Source: Bifidobacterium platyrrhinorum (lineage in GTDB: Bacteria > Actinomycetota > Actinomycetes > Actinomycetales > Bifidobacteriaceae). From it: 64,000 bases of DNA. The position numbers and the translations under genes are program-made. The notes beneath the pieces were generated by a model. It was not told the origin of the DNA, ran no database searches, and saw only the letters and a list, made by a program, of their open reading frames with translations. Below, one piece after another: positions 50,117 to 61,230 of this stretch (positions are counted from its first letter, which is position 1; the number at the start of each line of letters is the position of its first letter). The stretch is from NCBI RefSeq assembly GCF_010667645.1, contig NZ_WHZV01000001.1:265254-329253 (forward strand). The letters are read 5' to 3'.

Positions 50117-53008
50117 CTATTCGGCGGACACGGCGTCGAGCACGGGCACCTTCAGCGCGCGGCGGGCCGGCGGCAGTGCGGCGACGACGCCCACGAGGAC
50201 GGCCAGGACGAGGAACGCGCCCAGCTGGTCCCACGGGACCGACAGCCGCTCCAATCCGTCCGACTCGTAGACGACGCGGATCACCGCGCCCGCCGCCACG
50301 CCCACGACCACGCCGAGCAGCGTGCCGAGCACGGCGATCAGCGACGCCTCGATGGCCAGCATGCCGCGCACCTGGCCGCGCGACGTGCCCACCGCGCGCA
50401 GCAGGCCGATCTCGCGCGTGCGCTCCGACACGCTCAGGGCGAGCGTGTTCACGATGCCGAACACGGCGATGACGATGGACAGGGCGAGCAGCGCGTACAG
50501 GATGATGAGGATCTGGTCGACCATCGTGGACATCGAGGATTTGAACTCGTCGCGGTCCTGCACGTTGATCACGTAGAAAGGCTTGACCGCCTTGACGAGG
50601 CGCTTCTTCACAGTGGCCGTGTCGGCGCCGTCGCGCGCGTTGACGAACAGCATGATGGTGAACATCGTGTTCTCGTTGTTCACCCGTTCGGCGAGGTCGT
50701 CGTTCATCAGCACCATCGACCGGTAGACGGAATTCTCGATGATCGCGCCGACCCTCACCTTCACATGCGTGGTCTCGGTCGTCGTGCGCACCAGCGTGGA
50801 CGGGTCCACGTTCGCGGCGTCCTCGGCCGCCCGCCGCGCCTCGTCGGCCTTGGCCTGCGCGCCGTCCGCGTCGCCCGCTGCGGCGAGCCGCTGCGCCTGG
50901 GCCGTGAGGTCGGCGGTTTTCGCCTCCACCTGCGCCCGGTAATCGGCCTGCGCCTTCGCGGTGGCCTCCTCGTCGACGACGACGCGTCTGCCGTTGACAC
51001 GCACCGTGTCGCCGACCTTCCAGCCGTTGTCCTGCGCGACGGTGAGGCCGACGACGAGCTCCCCGCTTTTAAGCGCCCTGTCCGCGTCGCCCGCATTGGT
51101 CACGGGGGCGAACACCTTGGAGAACAGGGACGGCTGCTCGGCGAACGTCATCGCCTGTGCCGCGTCCTTGCCCGAACCGTAGGTGACGCCCATGAGCATG
51201 CGGCTTTGCGACACGGAGGCCACGCCCTTCGTCTTCCTGATCGCCGAGACCGCATCGTCGGGGATGCGCCCCGAGGACGCGGACATGGCGGTGAAATCGG
51301 ATTTGAGCCCCGTGTCGACGATGCCGGCGACCGAGGCCTTCGCCGAGGAGGCGACCACCGCCAGGCAGCTCACGATCGCCACGCCGACGAACAGGGCGGC
51401 CGCCGTGTTCGCGGTGCGTCGTTTCTGCCGTGCGAGATTGCGCGTGGCGAGGCGTCCGGTCACCGGGAACACGTGCGCGGGCAGCCAGCCGAGCACCGTG
51501 CCCGCGGGGGCGACCAGCGCGGGGGAGAGCACGATCACGCCCACGACGATCAACGCCGCGCCCGCGCCGAGCGGCCAGCCCGCACCCACGCGTTCCGCCA
51601 GCGCGTTGAGCGGCGCGAACGGCGTGGGATCGCCCGTATCGCCGGCGCGTGCGACCGCCACGCAGTACGCCCAGCACGCCGCGCCGAGCACGACCATCGC
51701 GACGCCGGCGACGCCACGCGGCAGGACCGGCTTCTCCGGGTTCACGGTCTCGTTCATCGCCTGGATGGGCGGCGCGGTCGCGGCGCGGCGTGCGGGAAGC
51801 GCCGCCCCGACGAGCGTGACGGCCAATCCGACGGCGAGGCCGACGAGCATGTCCGTGGGGCCCGGCGTCGCGGCGCCGGTCATCGGCGTGCCCGCCTGCG
51901 CGAGGCCGAAGACGATGAGGCGCACCATGCCCCAGCCGAGCGCGATGCCCGCGCCCGAACCGACCAGGCCGAGCAGCAGCGCCTGCACGACGACCGTGGA
52001 GAACACCTGGGCGGGGGAGGCGCCCACCGAGCGCAGCAGCGCATAGCCGCGCATCGATTCGCGCACGATCATCGAGAACGTGTTCGCGATGATGAACGAG
52101 CCGACGAACAGCGCGATGACGCCGAAGATGAGGATGAGCGGCTGGATGAAGCCCAGCTGGTCCTTGATGGACCGCGAGTATTCGTCGCGCAGCCGGTCGC
52201 CGGTGATCGCCGTGGCCTTCGACCCCTTCGGCAGCGCCTTCCTCACGCGCGCGGCGAGTTCGCGCTGCTGCGCGTCGTTCAGCGGGCCGCCGCCGTCGGC
52301 CGAACCGTACACGGTGATGTACTGCGTGACCCCGATCTCGCCGGTCTTCTCCTGGACGACCTCCCTGGCCACCGACGGGGCGAGCCCGATGATGATCGCG
52401 CCCGCCTGGGAGACGTCGGTGTCGAACACGCCGACCACCTTCACGTCCTCGGGTCCGGACGGGTAGACGAGCTTCGTCGTGTCGCCCACCCCGAGGCCCG
52501 CCGTCTTGGCGGCGAACGCGTGCAGGGCGATTTCATGCCGGTTCCTCGCCCACCGGCCGTGCTCCAGCCGGGCCGACCTCCACGTCCCCTTTTCCAGACC
52601 GATGCCCATCGTCGGCGAGCCCATCGAGGAGACCGCGTTGCCGTCCTTCGCGACGAGCACGAGCGTGCCGGACGTCGAATAAGTGACCCCGGCCCTCGCG
52701 ACGCCCGCGACCTTGGCGACGTCGTCCACGAGCGAGACGTCGATGTCGTTGTAGGTCTTCAGGGACGAGGACGAGCCGTCCGAGCCGGTCGCCGTCGCCG
52801 CGGAGGCGTCGTCCTTCCTCTCCGCGACGCCGCGCACGTACACGTCGGCGTCGGTGTTCGAGCCGAGCATCTGGTCCACCTGGTCGTTCATCATCTCGCG
52901 GAAGCAGAACGAGCCGACCACGAAGGACACGCCGAGGGCGATGGCGATGATCGACATCACGAAGCGCGGCAGGTGCGCGCGGGCGTCGCGCAGGCCGATG
53001 CGGATCAT
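50117..53008 (-). CDS. FtsX/MacB-type ABC transporter permease
   Basis: A 963-residue permease with two FtsX modules. The pattern is one N-terminal span (about 13-35), a large extracellular domain, three spans (about 270-400), then another span near 510-530, a second extracellular domain and three C-terminal spans (about 825-950, SVSERTREIGLLRAVGTSRG). The second extracellular domain contains an Ala/Glu-rich coiled-coil insert (about 655-715, TAQAQRLAAAGDADGAQAKA). Such proteins export lipids, peptides or antimicrobials, or drive cell-envelope hydrolases. The substrate is unknown. The start overlaps the stop of the ATPase gene by four bases. Confidence 0.9.
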   Translation of the reverse strand: MIRIGLRDARAHLPRFVMSIIAIALGVSFVVGSFCFREMMNDQVDQMLGSNTDADVYVRGVAERKDDASAATATGSDGSSSSLKTYNDIDVSLVDDVAKVAGVARAGVTYSTSGTLVLVAKDGNAVSSMGSPTMGIGLEKGTWRSARLEHGRWARNRHEIALHAFAAKTAGLGVGDTTKLVYPSGPEDVKVVGVFDTDVSQAGAIIIGLAPSVAREVVQEKTGEIGVTQYITVYGSADGGGPLNDAQQRELAARVRKALPKGSKATAITGDRLRDEYSRSIKDQLGFIQPLILIFGVIALFVGSFIIANTFSMIVRESMRGYALLRSVGASPAQVFSTVVVQALLLGLVGSGAGIALGWGMVRLIVFGLAQAGTPMTGAATPGPTDMLVGLAVGLAVTLVGAALPARRAATAPPIQAMNETVNPEKPVLPRGVAGVAMVVLGAACWAYCVAVARAGDTGDPTPFAPLNALAERVGAGWPLGAGAALIVVGVIVLSPALVAPAGTVLGWLPAHVFPVTGRLATRNLARQKRRTANTAAALFVGVAIVSCLAVVASSAKASVAGIVDTGLKSDFTAMSASSGRIPDDAVSAIRKTKGVASVSQSRMLMGVTYGSGKDAAQAMTFAEQPSLFSKVFAPVTNAGDADRALKSGELVVGLTVAQDNGWKVGDTVRVNGRRVVVDEEATAKAQADYRAQVEAKTADLTAQAQRLAAAGDADGAQAKADEARRAAEDAANVDPSTLVRTTTETTHVKVRVGAIIENSVYRSMVLMNDDLAERVNNENTMFTIMLFVNARDGADTATVKKRLVKAVKPFYVINVQDRDEFKSSMSTMVDQILIILYALLALSIVIAVFGIVNTLALSVSERTREIGLLRAVGTSRGQVRGMLAIEASLIAVLGTLLGVVVGVAAGAVIRVVYESDGLERLSVPWDQLGAFLVLAVLVGVVAALPPARRALKVPVLDAVSAE

Positions 53009-53859
53009 GCGCCGGCCCCCGCGCCATGCGCGTCCGCCGCCTGCGCGGGACCGTTTTCCCGGTCCTCGTCGCCTTCGGTGGCGAACACGTCGAGGATCTC
53101 CTCGTAGGAGGGGTGCCTCAGGTCGCGGGTGATGCGCCCGTCGGCGAGCACGAGCACGCGGTCCGCGTACGAGGCGGCGCGCGGGTCGTGCGTCACCATC
53201 ACGATGGTCTGGCCGTACTCGTGCACCGAATCCTTGAGGAAACCGAGCACCTCGCGGCTGGAACGCGAGTCGAGGTTGCCGGTCGGCTCGTCGGCGAAGA
53301 TGACCGACGGCCTGGCCATGATGGCGCGGGCGCAGGCGACGCGCTGCTGCTGTCCGCCGGACAGTTGGCTGGGACGGTGCGTCAGGCGCGGGCGCAGGCC
53401 CGTGACGTCGACGACCTTGTCGAACCAGACGCGGTCGATGGGCCGTTTCGCGATCTGCAGCGGCAGCAGGATGTTCTCCTCGGCGCTCAGCGTGGGCACC
53501 AGGTTGAACGATTGGAAGATGAACCCGATCCGCGTGCGGCGCAGTTTCGTGAGCTGCCGCTGGTTCATCGACGAGACCTCGAGCCCTTCGACCACCACGC
53601 GGCCCGAGGTGGGCGTGTCGAGGCCGGCCATGCAGTGCATGAGCGTGGACTTGCCCGATCCGGACGGGCCCATGATGGCGGTCATCTCGCCACGCGTGAA
53701 CGAGACGTTCACATGGTCGAGCGCCACCACCCGCGCGTCGGCGTCCCCGTAGGCCTTCGTCAGGTCGATGGCCCGCGCGACCGCGTCCGGCGCCGTCCCC
53801 GGCCCGTCGTCGACCCTGTCCTTCAGCGCCGCCACCGATGCGGCCGAATGTCGTGCCAT
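53005..53859 (-). CDS. ABC transporter ATP-binding protein (LolD/MacB type)
   Basis: A 284-residue ATPase. Walker A is GPSGSGKST (about 64-72), Q-loop in FIFQSFNL, signature LSGGQQQR, Walker B VIFADEPTGNLD and the H-loop MVTHDP. The GNLD and QSFNL motifs mark the LolD/MacB subfamily that pairs with FtsX permeases. A C-terminal Gly/Ala-rich tail follows. It is coupled to the permease by a four-base overlap (ATGA). The ATG at 53859 has a weak ribosome site; the first 28 residues are not conserved, so a later start is possible. Confidence 0.92.
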   Translation of the reverse strand: MARHSAASVAALKDRVDDGPGTAPDAVARAIDLTKAYGDADARVVALDHVNVSFTRGEMTAIMGPSGSGKSTLMHCMAGLDTPTSGRVVVEGLEVSSMNQRQLTKLRRTRIGFIFQSFNLVPTLSAEENILLPLQIAKRPIDRVWFDKVVDVTGLRPRLTHRPSQLSGGQQQRVACARAIMARPSVIFADEPTGNLDSRSSREVLGFLKDSVHEYGQTIVMVTHDPRAASYADRVLVLADGRITRDLRHPSYEEILDVFATEGDEDRENGPAQAADAHGAGAGA

Positions 53860-53963
53860 CTTGCCCCGTTTCCCCGTGTTGCGAACGGTTATAGTCTATC
53901 CGAAGGCGGCCGTCGGGCCGCCGGCCGCCGCGGGCGGCCCGGGAGACAGGGAAAGGGGACCCC

Positions 53964-54974
53964 ATGCGGTTCGACGGTCAGCTGCGCGCGTTCCTGGCGT
54001 TCCTCGGCGCGAACCGCGGCCTGAGCGCGAATACGCTCAAGGCGTACGGCACGGATGTGGGGGAGTGTCTGCGTCTGCTCGAGACGCTCGGCGTCGAGGA
54101 CCTCAACGAGGTGACGCTCGAGGACCTGCGTGCGTGGATGGCCCGCGAATCACGCTCGCACGCCCGTTCCAGCATGGCGCGCAAGACCGTGTCCGTACGC
54201 CGTTTCTTCTCGTGGGCGCGTGATCACGGGGTGACGGCCTCGGACCCGGCGGCGATGCTGATGACGCCGAAGATCCCCGACACGCTGCCGGCCGTGCTCA
54301 CCGAGTCGCAGGCCGAGAAGCTGATGGACACGGCCGACGACGATGCGCGCGCCGGCGGTCCCGGCGCGGGCGCGGACGATGGCGCCGGGGGAATGGCCGG
54401 GGCAACGGCCGTCGGGGCCCCGGACGTCCGTGCGCGGGCGCCGCGCCGGGACGACCCGCGTCGCGCCGCACTGCGGCTGCGCGACGCGGCGGTGCTCGAA
54501 CTGCTCTACGCCACCGGCATCCGCGTGGCCGAGCTCGTCGGCCTCGACGTGGCCGACGTGGACTTCTCCTCGCGCACCGTCAGGGTCACCGGCAAGGGGA
54601 ACAGGCAGCGGGTCGTGCCGTTCGGTCTGCCCGCGCAGCGCGCGCTGCTGGCGTGGCTGGACGGGGGCAGACCCGTGCTGCTGCACGGCGACGGGTCGTG
54701 CCGGGCGTTGTTCCTCGGTTCGCGCGGCGGCAGGCTCAACCAGCGCATCGCGCGCGACGTCGTGCACGAGGAGTCGCGCAGGGCAGGCGTGCCGGACATC
54801 TCGCCGCACGCGCTGCGGCACTCGGCGGCCACGCACCTGCTCGACGGCGGGGCGGACCTGCGCGAGGTGCAGGAGATGCTCGGCCACTCCTCGCTGAAGA
54901 CCACGCAGCGGTACACGCACGTGTCCATCGAACAGCTCAAGTCACGCTACGCGCAGGCGTTCCCCCGGGCGTAG
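53964..54974 (+). CDS. xerC: Tyrosine recombinase XerC
   Basis: A 336-residue site-specific recombinase that resolves chromosome dimers with XerD at dif. The N-terminal SAM-like DNA-binding domain spans about 1-105. Catalytic residues are Arg187 (ATGIRVAEL), Lys211 (TGKGNRQR), His282 and Arg285 (HALRHSAATH), His308 (LGHSS) and Tyr317 (QRYTH). A Gly/Ala/Asp-rich insertion of about 40 residues (126-165) sits between the two domains and is absent from typical XerC. The ATG at 53964 follows GAAAGGGG. It is alone, divergent from the ABC exporter. No phage or integron genes are near, so a housekeeping role is likely. Confidence 0.9.
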   Translation: MRFDGQLRAFLAFLGANRGLSANTLKAYGTDVGECLRLLETLGVEDLNEVTLEDLRAWMARESRSHARSSMARKTVSVRRFFSWARDHGVTASDPAAMLMTPKIPDTLPAVLTESQAEKLMDTADDDARAGGPGAGADDGAGGMAGATAVGAPDVRARAPRRDDPRRAALRLRDAAVLELLYATGIRVAELVGLDVADVDFSSRTVRVTGKGNRQRVVPFGLPAQRALLAWLDGGRPVLLHGDGSCRALFLGSRGGRLNQRIARDVVHEESRRAGVPDISPHALRHSAATHLLDGGADLREVQEMLGHSSLKTTQRYTHVSIEQLKSRYAQAFPRA

Positions 54975-55281
54975 CCCCGTGGCGCCCCGGCGCCGCATGC
55001 CGGGGAAGGGGAGCCACGGGTCCCGTGCGCCGGCGGAACCCGGTGATTGTCCGCAATATGAGATTTTCGGAAATCTTCACGAAAGCCATGGAAAACCGAA
55101 GCGTTTCCCCAGACTCCCGCAAGCCCATTCACCGAATATTCGCAAACAAGTAACATGGTGTCTCCAATCTGGGGCACAATGGGATGCGATCAGCAAAGGG
55201 GTTGGGCCGGCCGTAAGCCGCCCGCCCCTTTCGCTTGGGACGGACGCGAACCACGCGTCCGGATGACATAGGAGAAATCAC
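54975..55281. other. 307-base gap xerC to oppA
   Basis: The middle (about 55050-55190) is AT-rich. It contains small palindromes GATTTTCGGAAATC (55062-55075) and CGAATATTCG (55132-55141), and an imperfect GGAAAACC...GCGTTTCC pair. A GC hairpin (about 55195-55230) followed by TTT lies just before the oppA leader. Promoter and possible attenuator, no gene. Confidence 0.5.
55195..55230 (+). terminator. Hairpin in the oppA leader (terminator or attenuator)
   Basis: AAGGGG...GGGCCGGC pairs with GCCGCCC...CCCCTT around a short loop and is followed by a short T run. It lies 50 bases before the oppA start, in the direction of oppA. Confidence 0.45.
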
Positions 55282-56913
55282 ATGAAGAAGAAAGCTCTGG
55301 CTATCGCCGCGGCCGTGTGCGCCGTCGCGACCATGCTGGGCGGCTGCGGTTCTTCCAGCAGCTCCAGCAGCTCCGCTTCGAGCAACATCATCACCGCGTA
55401 CGCTTCCGAGCCGCAGAACCCGCTGATCCCGGGCAACACCAACGAGACCGGCGGCGGCAAGCCGGGCGACCTGCTGTTCGCCCGCCTCGTCTCCTTCGAA
55501 GCCAAGGGCAACGCCTCCAACGAAGTGGCCGAGTCCATCACCCCGAACGACGACGCCACCCAGTACACCATCAAGATCAAGGACGGCTGGAAGTTCACCG
55601 ACGGCACCCCGGTGACCGCCGAGTCCTTCACCAAGGCCTGGAGCTACGTCGCCAACGCGAAGAACGCCCAGAAGTGCTCCTCCTTCTTCTCCACCATCAA
55701 GGGCTTCACCGATCTGCAGGACGCCAAGAACCTGAAGGGCGACGAGCAGCTCTCCGGCCTCAAGGTCGTCGACGACCACACCTTCACCGTGGACATGTCC
55801 CAGCCGGACGCCACCTTCCCGATCAAGGTCGGCTACCTGGCGTTCGCCCCGCTGCCGGAGTCCTTCTACAAGGACCCGAAGGCCTTCGGCGAGGCCCCGG
55901 TCGGCAACGGCCCGTACAAGTTCTCCAAGTGGGACCACAACAAGGAGATCGACCTCGTCAAGAACCCCGACTACAAGGGCAATGACGTGCCGAAGAACGA
56001 CGGCGTGACCTTCAAGATCTACACCGACGACAAGGCCGCCTACGCCGACATCCAGGCCGGCAACCTCGACGTGATGGAGTCCGTCCCGGCCTCCGCCACC
56101 AAGACCTTCCAGAAGGATCCGAAGGTCCAGGCCTACAACAAGGCCGGCTCCGTGTCCCAGACCTTCACCATCCCGTCCAACCTCGAGCACTTCCAGACCA
56201 ACACCGAGGAAGGCCAGCTGCGCCGCCAGGCCATCTCCATGGCCATCAACCGCGAGCAGCTGACGGACAAGGTCCTCGGCGGCATCGCCACCCCGGCCAC
56301 CGAGTTCACCTCCCCGCTCACCCCGGGCTACTCCAGCTCCCTCAAGGGCGCCGACAACCTCAAGTTCAACGCCGCCAAGGCCAAGGAGCTGTGGGCCAAG
56401 GCCGACGCCATCTCCAAGTACGACGGCCAGCTGACCTTCGCCTACAACGCCGACGGCGGCGCCAAGCCGATCTACGACGCCATCGTCAACCAGCTCAAGA
56501 ACAACCTGGGCATCGACGCGGCCACCAACCCGATGCCGACCTTCCAGGAGTTCCGCGACGCGGTCACCAACCGCCAGATCAAGGGCGCCTTCCGCACCGG
56601 CTGGCAGCCGGACTACCCGTCCGCCGAGAACTACCTGTTCCAGCTGTACGCCTCCTCCGCCGCCGACGGCAACGGCTCCAACGACGGCGACTACAAGAAC
56701 GCCGAGTTCGACAAGCTGATGGACGAGGCCTACGCCGCCAAGTCCACCGAGGACGCCAACAAGATCTACCAGCAGGCCCAGGAGATCCTCCTCAACGACC
56801 TGCCGGCCATCCCGCTGTACTACTCCAACGCCGCCGGCGTCGCGAGCACCAGCGTCAAGGGCTTCGAGATGAACTGGCAGAACCTGCCGGTCTACGAGGA
56901 GCTGACCAAGTGA
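55282..56913 (+). CDS. oppA: Oligopeptide ABC transporter binding lipoprotein
   Basis: A 543-residue family-5 solute-binding protein. The N-terminus is a lipoprotein signal with lipobox MLGGC (Cys22), followed by a long run of serines as linker. The peptide-binding domains follow, with YTIKIKDGWKFTDGTPVTAE and APVGNGPYKF as conserved blocks. The start has TAGGAGAA upstream. Codon use is strongly biased to a few C-ending codons, suggesting high expression. The strong terminator after it, before oppBC-DF, fits excess production of the binding protein relative to the membrane parts. Confidence 0.92.
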   Translation: MKKKALAIAAAVCAVATMLGGCGSSSSSSSSASSNIITAYASEPQNPLIPGNTNETGGGKPGDLLFARLVSFEAKGNASNEVAESITPNDDATQYTIKIKDGWKFTDGTPVTAESFTKAWSYVANAKNAQKCSSFFSTIKGFTDLQDAKNLKGDEQLSGLKVVDDHTFTVDMSQPDATFPIKVGYLAFAPLPESFYKDPKAFGEAPVGNGPYKFSKWDHNKEIDLVKNPDYKGNDVPKNDGVTFKIYTDDKAAYADIQAGNLDVMESVPASATKTFQKDPKVQAYNKAGSVSQTFTIPSNLEHFQTNTEEGQLRRQAISMAINREQLTDKVLGGIATPATEFTSPLTPGYSSSLKGADNLKFNAAKAKELWAKADAISKYDGQLTFAYNADGGAKPIYDAIVNQLKNNLGIDAATNPMPTFQEFRDAVTNRQIKGAFRTGWQPDYPSAENYLFQLYASSAADGNGSNDGDYKNAEFDKLMDEAYAAKSTEDANKIYQQAQEILLNDLPAIPLYYSNAAGVASTSVKGFEMNWQNLPVYEELTK

Positions 56914-56959
56914 GCCTGACGCTCGCCTGATCCGGTTCCCCGCGAACCGCGACCATGGA

Positions 56960-56995
56960 GGGGTCGGAACCCGCAACGGGTTCCGACCCCTTTTT
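56960..56995 (+). terminator. Strong terminator after oppA
   Basis: A 14-bp stem GGGGTCGGAACCCG (56960-56973) with 56977-56990, three-base loop and TTTTT. Confidence 0.92.
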
Positions 56996-57095
56996 GCGCA
57001 TACCGGCGCGCATCCCGCCCGTTCCCATCCGTGCGCGTCGAACGGATGGAAACGGAATCAACCCCCGATTCACCTTCGTGAAACATTGGTGTCAA

Positions 57096-57116
57096 CCCGT
57101 AGGGTAAACTTACGGG
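57096..57116 (+). promoter_or_regulatory. Inverted repeat around a -10-like box before oppB
   Basis: CCCGTA (57096-57101) and TACGGG (57111-57116) flank TAAACT (57105-57110). This suggests an operator on a separate oppBC-DF promoter. Confidence 0.5.
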
Positions 57117-57203
57117 GTACTTAGCGACCGGCTGGGCGCTTTGGCGCGCCCACGGGCCGCGCCGGGGGCGACGGGGCCGGTCCGTGAATCCAAGGAGAAA
57201 CCG

Positions 57204-58130
57204 ATGGGCAAATATCTTCTGCGCCGTATCCTGCAGATGATCCCCGTGGTTCTCGGTGCGACGCTGCTGGTCTATGCCCTCGTCTTCGCGCTGCCGGGTG
57301 ATCCGGTCAAGGCGATGTTCGGTGACAAGCCGGTCAATGAAGCGGTCGCCGCCCAGATCCGCGCCGAATACAACCTCGACAAGCCGTTCATCATCCAGTA
57401 CCTGCTGTTCCTCAAGAACGCGTTCACGCTGGACTTCGGCAACACCTTCGCCGGCCAGCCGGTCATCGACGAGATCGGGCGCGCGTTCCCGGTCACCATC
57501 AAGCTGGCGGTCATGGCGTTCTGCTTCGAAGCGATCTTCGGCGTGGTGTTCGGCATCATCTCCGGCCTCAAGAAGGGCAAGTGGTACGACTCGGTGATCC
57601 TCATCGTCTCCCTGCTGCTCATCTCCGTGCCGACGTTCGTCACCGGCTTCGCCGGCCAGTACTTCCTCGGCGTGCAGTGGAGCCTCATCCCGGTGACCGC
57701 CAGCTCGAACCCGACCTTCACCGAGCTGCTGTTCCCGGCGATGGTGCTGGGATCGGTCTCCATGGCCTACATCATCCGCCTCACCCGTTCCGAGATCTCC
57801 TCGAACATCGCGCAGGACTACGTGCGCACCGCGCGCGCCAAGGGCATGTCCAACGGATCCGTGATGACCCGCCACGTGCTGCGCAACTCGCTGATCCCCG
57901 TGGTCACGTACCTCGGCCAGGACCTCGGCGCCCTCATGGGCGGCGCCATGATCACCGAGCAGATCTTCAACATCCACGGCGTCGGCTTCCTCACCTACCA
58001 GAGCATCCTCAAGGGCGAAGGCAACCTCGTCGTCTCCATCGTCACGCTGCTGCTGCTCGTGTTCGTGATCTGCAACCTGATCGTCGACATGCTGTACGCG
58101 GCGCTCGACCCGCGCATCCGCTACGAGTGA
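57204..58130 (+). CDS. oppB: Oligopeptide ABC transporter permease OppB
   Basis: A 308-residue permease with about six spans. The N-terminus MGKYLLRRILQMIPVVLGAT is typical of the DppB/OppB family, and the EAA-like loop is DYVRTARAKGMSNGSVMTRH. The ATG at 57204 follows AAGGAG; an upstream in-frame GTG at 57141 has none. It is 20 bases before oppC, forming an operon with the fused ATPase gene. Confidence 0.93.
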   Translation: MGKYLLRRILQMIPVVLGATLLVYALVFALPGDPVKAMFGDKPVNEAVAAQIRAEYNLDKPFIIQYLLFLKNAFTLDFGNTFAGQPVIDEIGRAFPVTIKLAVMAFCFEAIFGVVFGIISGLKKGKWYDSVILIVSLLLISVPTFVTGFAGQYFLGVQWSLIPVTASSNPTFTELLFPAMVLGSVSMAYIIRLTRSEISSNIAQDYVRTARAKGMSNGSVMTRHVLRNSLIPVVTYLGQDLGALMGGAMITEQIFNIHGVGFLTYQSILKGEGNLVVSIVTLLLLVFVICNLIVDMLYAALDPRIRYE

Positions 58131-58150
58131 CGAGGGAGGAAAGGACCATC

Positions 58151-59119
58151 ATGACCGACGAAACCAAGCCTTCCGTCTACGAGACGCTGCCCGGCCAGGA
58201 GCGCTACGTCGCCCCGATCGACGAGACCCCGCTGCAGGACGTCGACAAGGTCGACGAATCCGCCCCGGCCACCAGCATGTGGGCCGACGCGTGGCGTACG
58301 CTGCGCAAGAACCCGCTGTTCATCATCTCCGGCCTGCTCATCGTGTGCATCGTCTTCGTCGCGCTGTTCCCCGGCGTGATCACCAAGGTCGACCCGAACT
58401 ACTGCAACCTCGACAACTCGCTCGGCGAGGCCGAGGCCGGCCATCCGTTCGGCTACGACTTCCAGGGCTGCGACGTGTTCGCCCGCACCGTGTACGGCAC
58501 CCGCACCTCGCTGTCCGTGGGTCTGCTCACCACGATCATCGTCGTGGCCATCGGCACGCTCATCGGCGCCGTCGCCGGCTTCTGCGGCGGCTGGGTCGAC
58601 GCGCTGCTGAGCCGCATCATCGACATCTTCTACTCGATCCCGTTCCTGCTGGGCGCCATCGTCGTGCTGCAGATGTTCCGCACCTCCAGCTCCATCTGGA
58701 AGGTCGTGCTCGTGCTCGCCCTGTTCGGCTGGGTGTCCACCGCGCGCATCGCCCGCGGCTCGGTGATGGAGGCGAAGAACCTCGAGTTCAACACCGCGTC
58801 CACCGCGCTCGGCTCCACGCCGATGAGGAACCTGTTCCGCCACATCATCCCGAACGCCCTGGCGCCGATCATCGTCATCGGCACCACCTCCCTCGGCTCC
58901 TACATCGTGTCCGAGGCCACGCTGAGCTTCCTCGGCGTCGGCCTGCCGACCACGACCGTCAGCTGGGGCGGCGACATCTCCCAGGCTCAGGTCAACCTGA
59001 TGACCAACCCGATGGTGCTGTTCTACCCGTCCGTGGCGCTGGCCATAACCGTGCTGAGCTTCATCATGATGGGCGACGCCGTCAAGGACGCCCTCGATCC
59101 GAAGAGCCGCACGGCCTGA
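58151..59119 (+). CDS. oppC: Oligopeptide ABC transporter permease OppC
   Basis: A 322-residue permease. A soluble N-terminal segment of about 45 residues is followed by the first span (LFIISGLLIVCIVFVALFPG), a periplasmic loop with two cysteines, and five more spans. The transport-ATPase contact loop reads NTASTALGSTPMRNLFRHII. The start follows GAGGAAAGG. It is the partner of OppB. Confidence 0.93.
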   Translation: MTDETKPSVYETLPGQERYVAPIDETPLQDVDKVDESAPATSMWADAWRTLRKNPLFIISGLLIVCIVFVALFPGVITKVDPNYCNLDNSLGEAEAGHPFGYDFQGCDVFARTVYGTRTSLSVGLLTTIIVVAIGTLIGAVAGFCGGWVDALLSRIIDIFYSIPFLLGAIVVLQMFRTSSSIWKVVLVLALFGWVSTARIARGSVMEAKNLEFNTASTALGSTPMRNLFRHIIPNALAPIIVIGTTSLGSYIVSEATLSFLGVGLPTTTVSWGGDISQAQVNLMTNPMVLFYPSVALAITVLSFIMMGDAVKDALDPKSRTA

Positions 59120-59138
59120 GTGTGAGGTAGGAAGACAA

Positions 59139-61154
<2,016 letters not shown>

Positions 61155-61172
61155 GCGCGTCCGTCCCGCGAC

Positions 61173-61207
61173 GAAAGGCTCCTTCTCTCCTTGAGAGGGA
61201 GCCTTTC
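61173..61207 (+). terminator. Terminator after oppDF
   Basis: GAAAGGCTCC (61173-61182) pairs with GGAGCCTTTC (61198-61207), with inner TCTC/GAGA pairs. It lies immediately before the xthA promoter. Confidence 0.72.
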
Positions 61208-61230
61208 CCATATGGCGTATAGTGAGCCGC

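Noticed and set aside
53009..53965. Upstream extension of the FtsX frame across the ATPase gene
   Set aside because: The ATPase motifs are in another frame on the same strand. The FtsX start with ATGA overlap is the normal arrangement.
53964..54974. Phage or integron integrase
   Set aside because: No phage genes, attachment sites or cassettes are nearby, and the protein fits the housekeeping XerC family.
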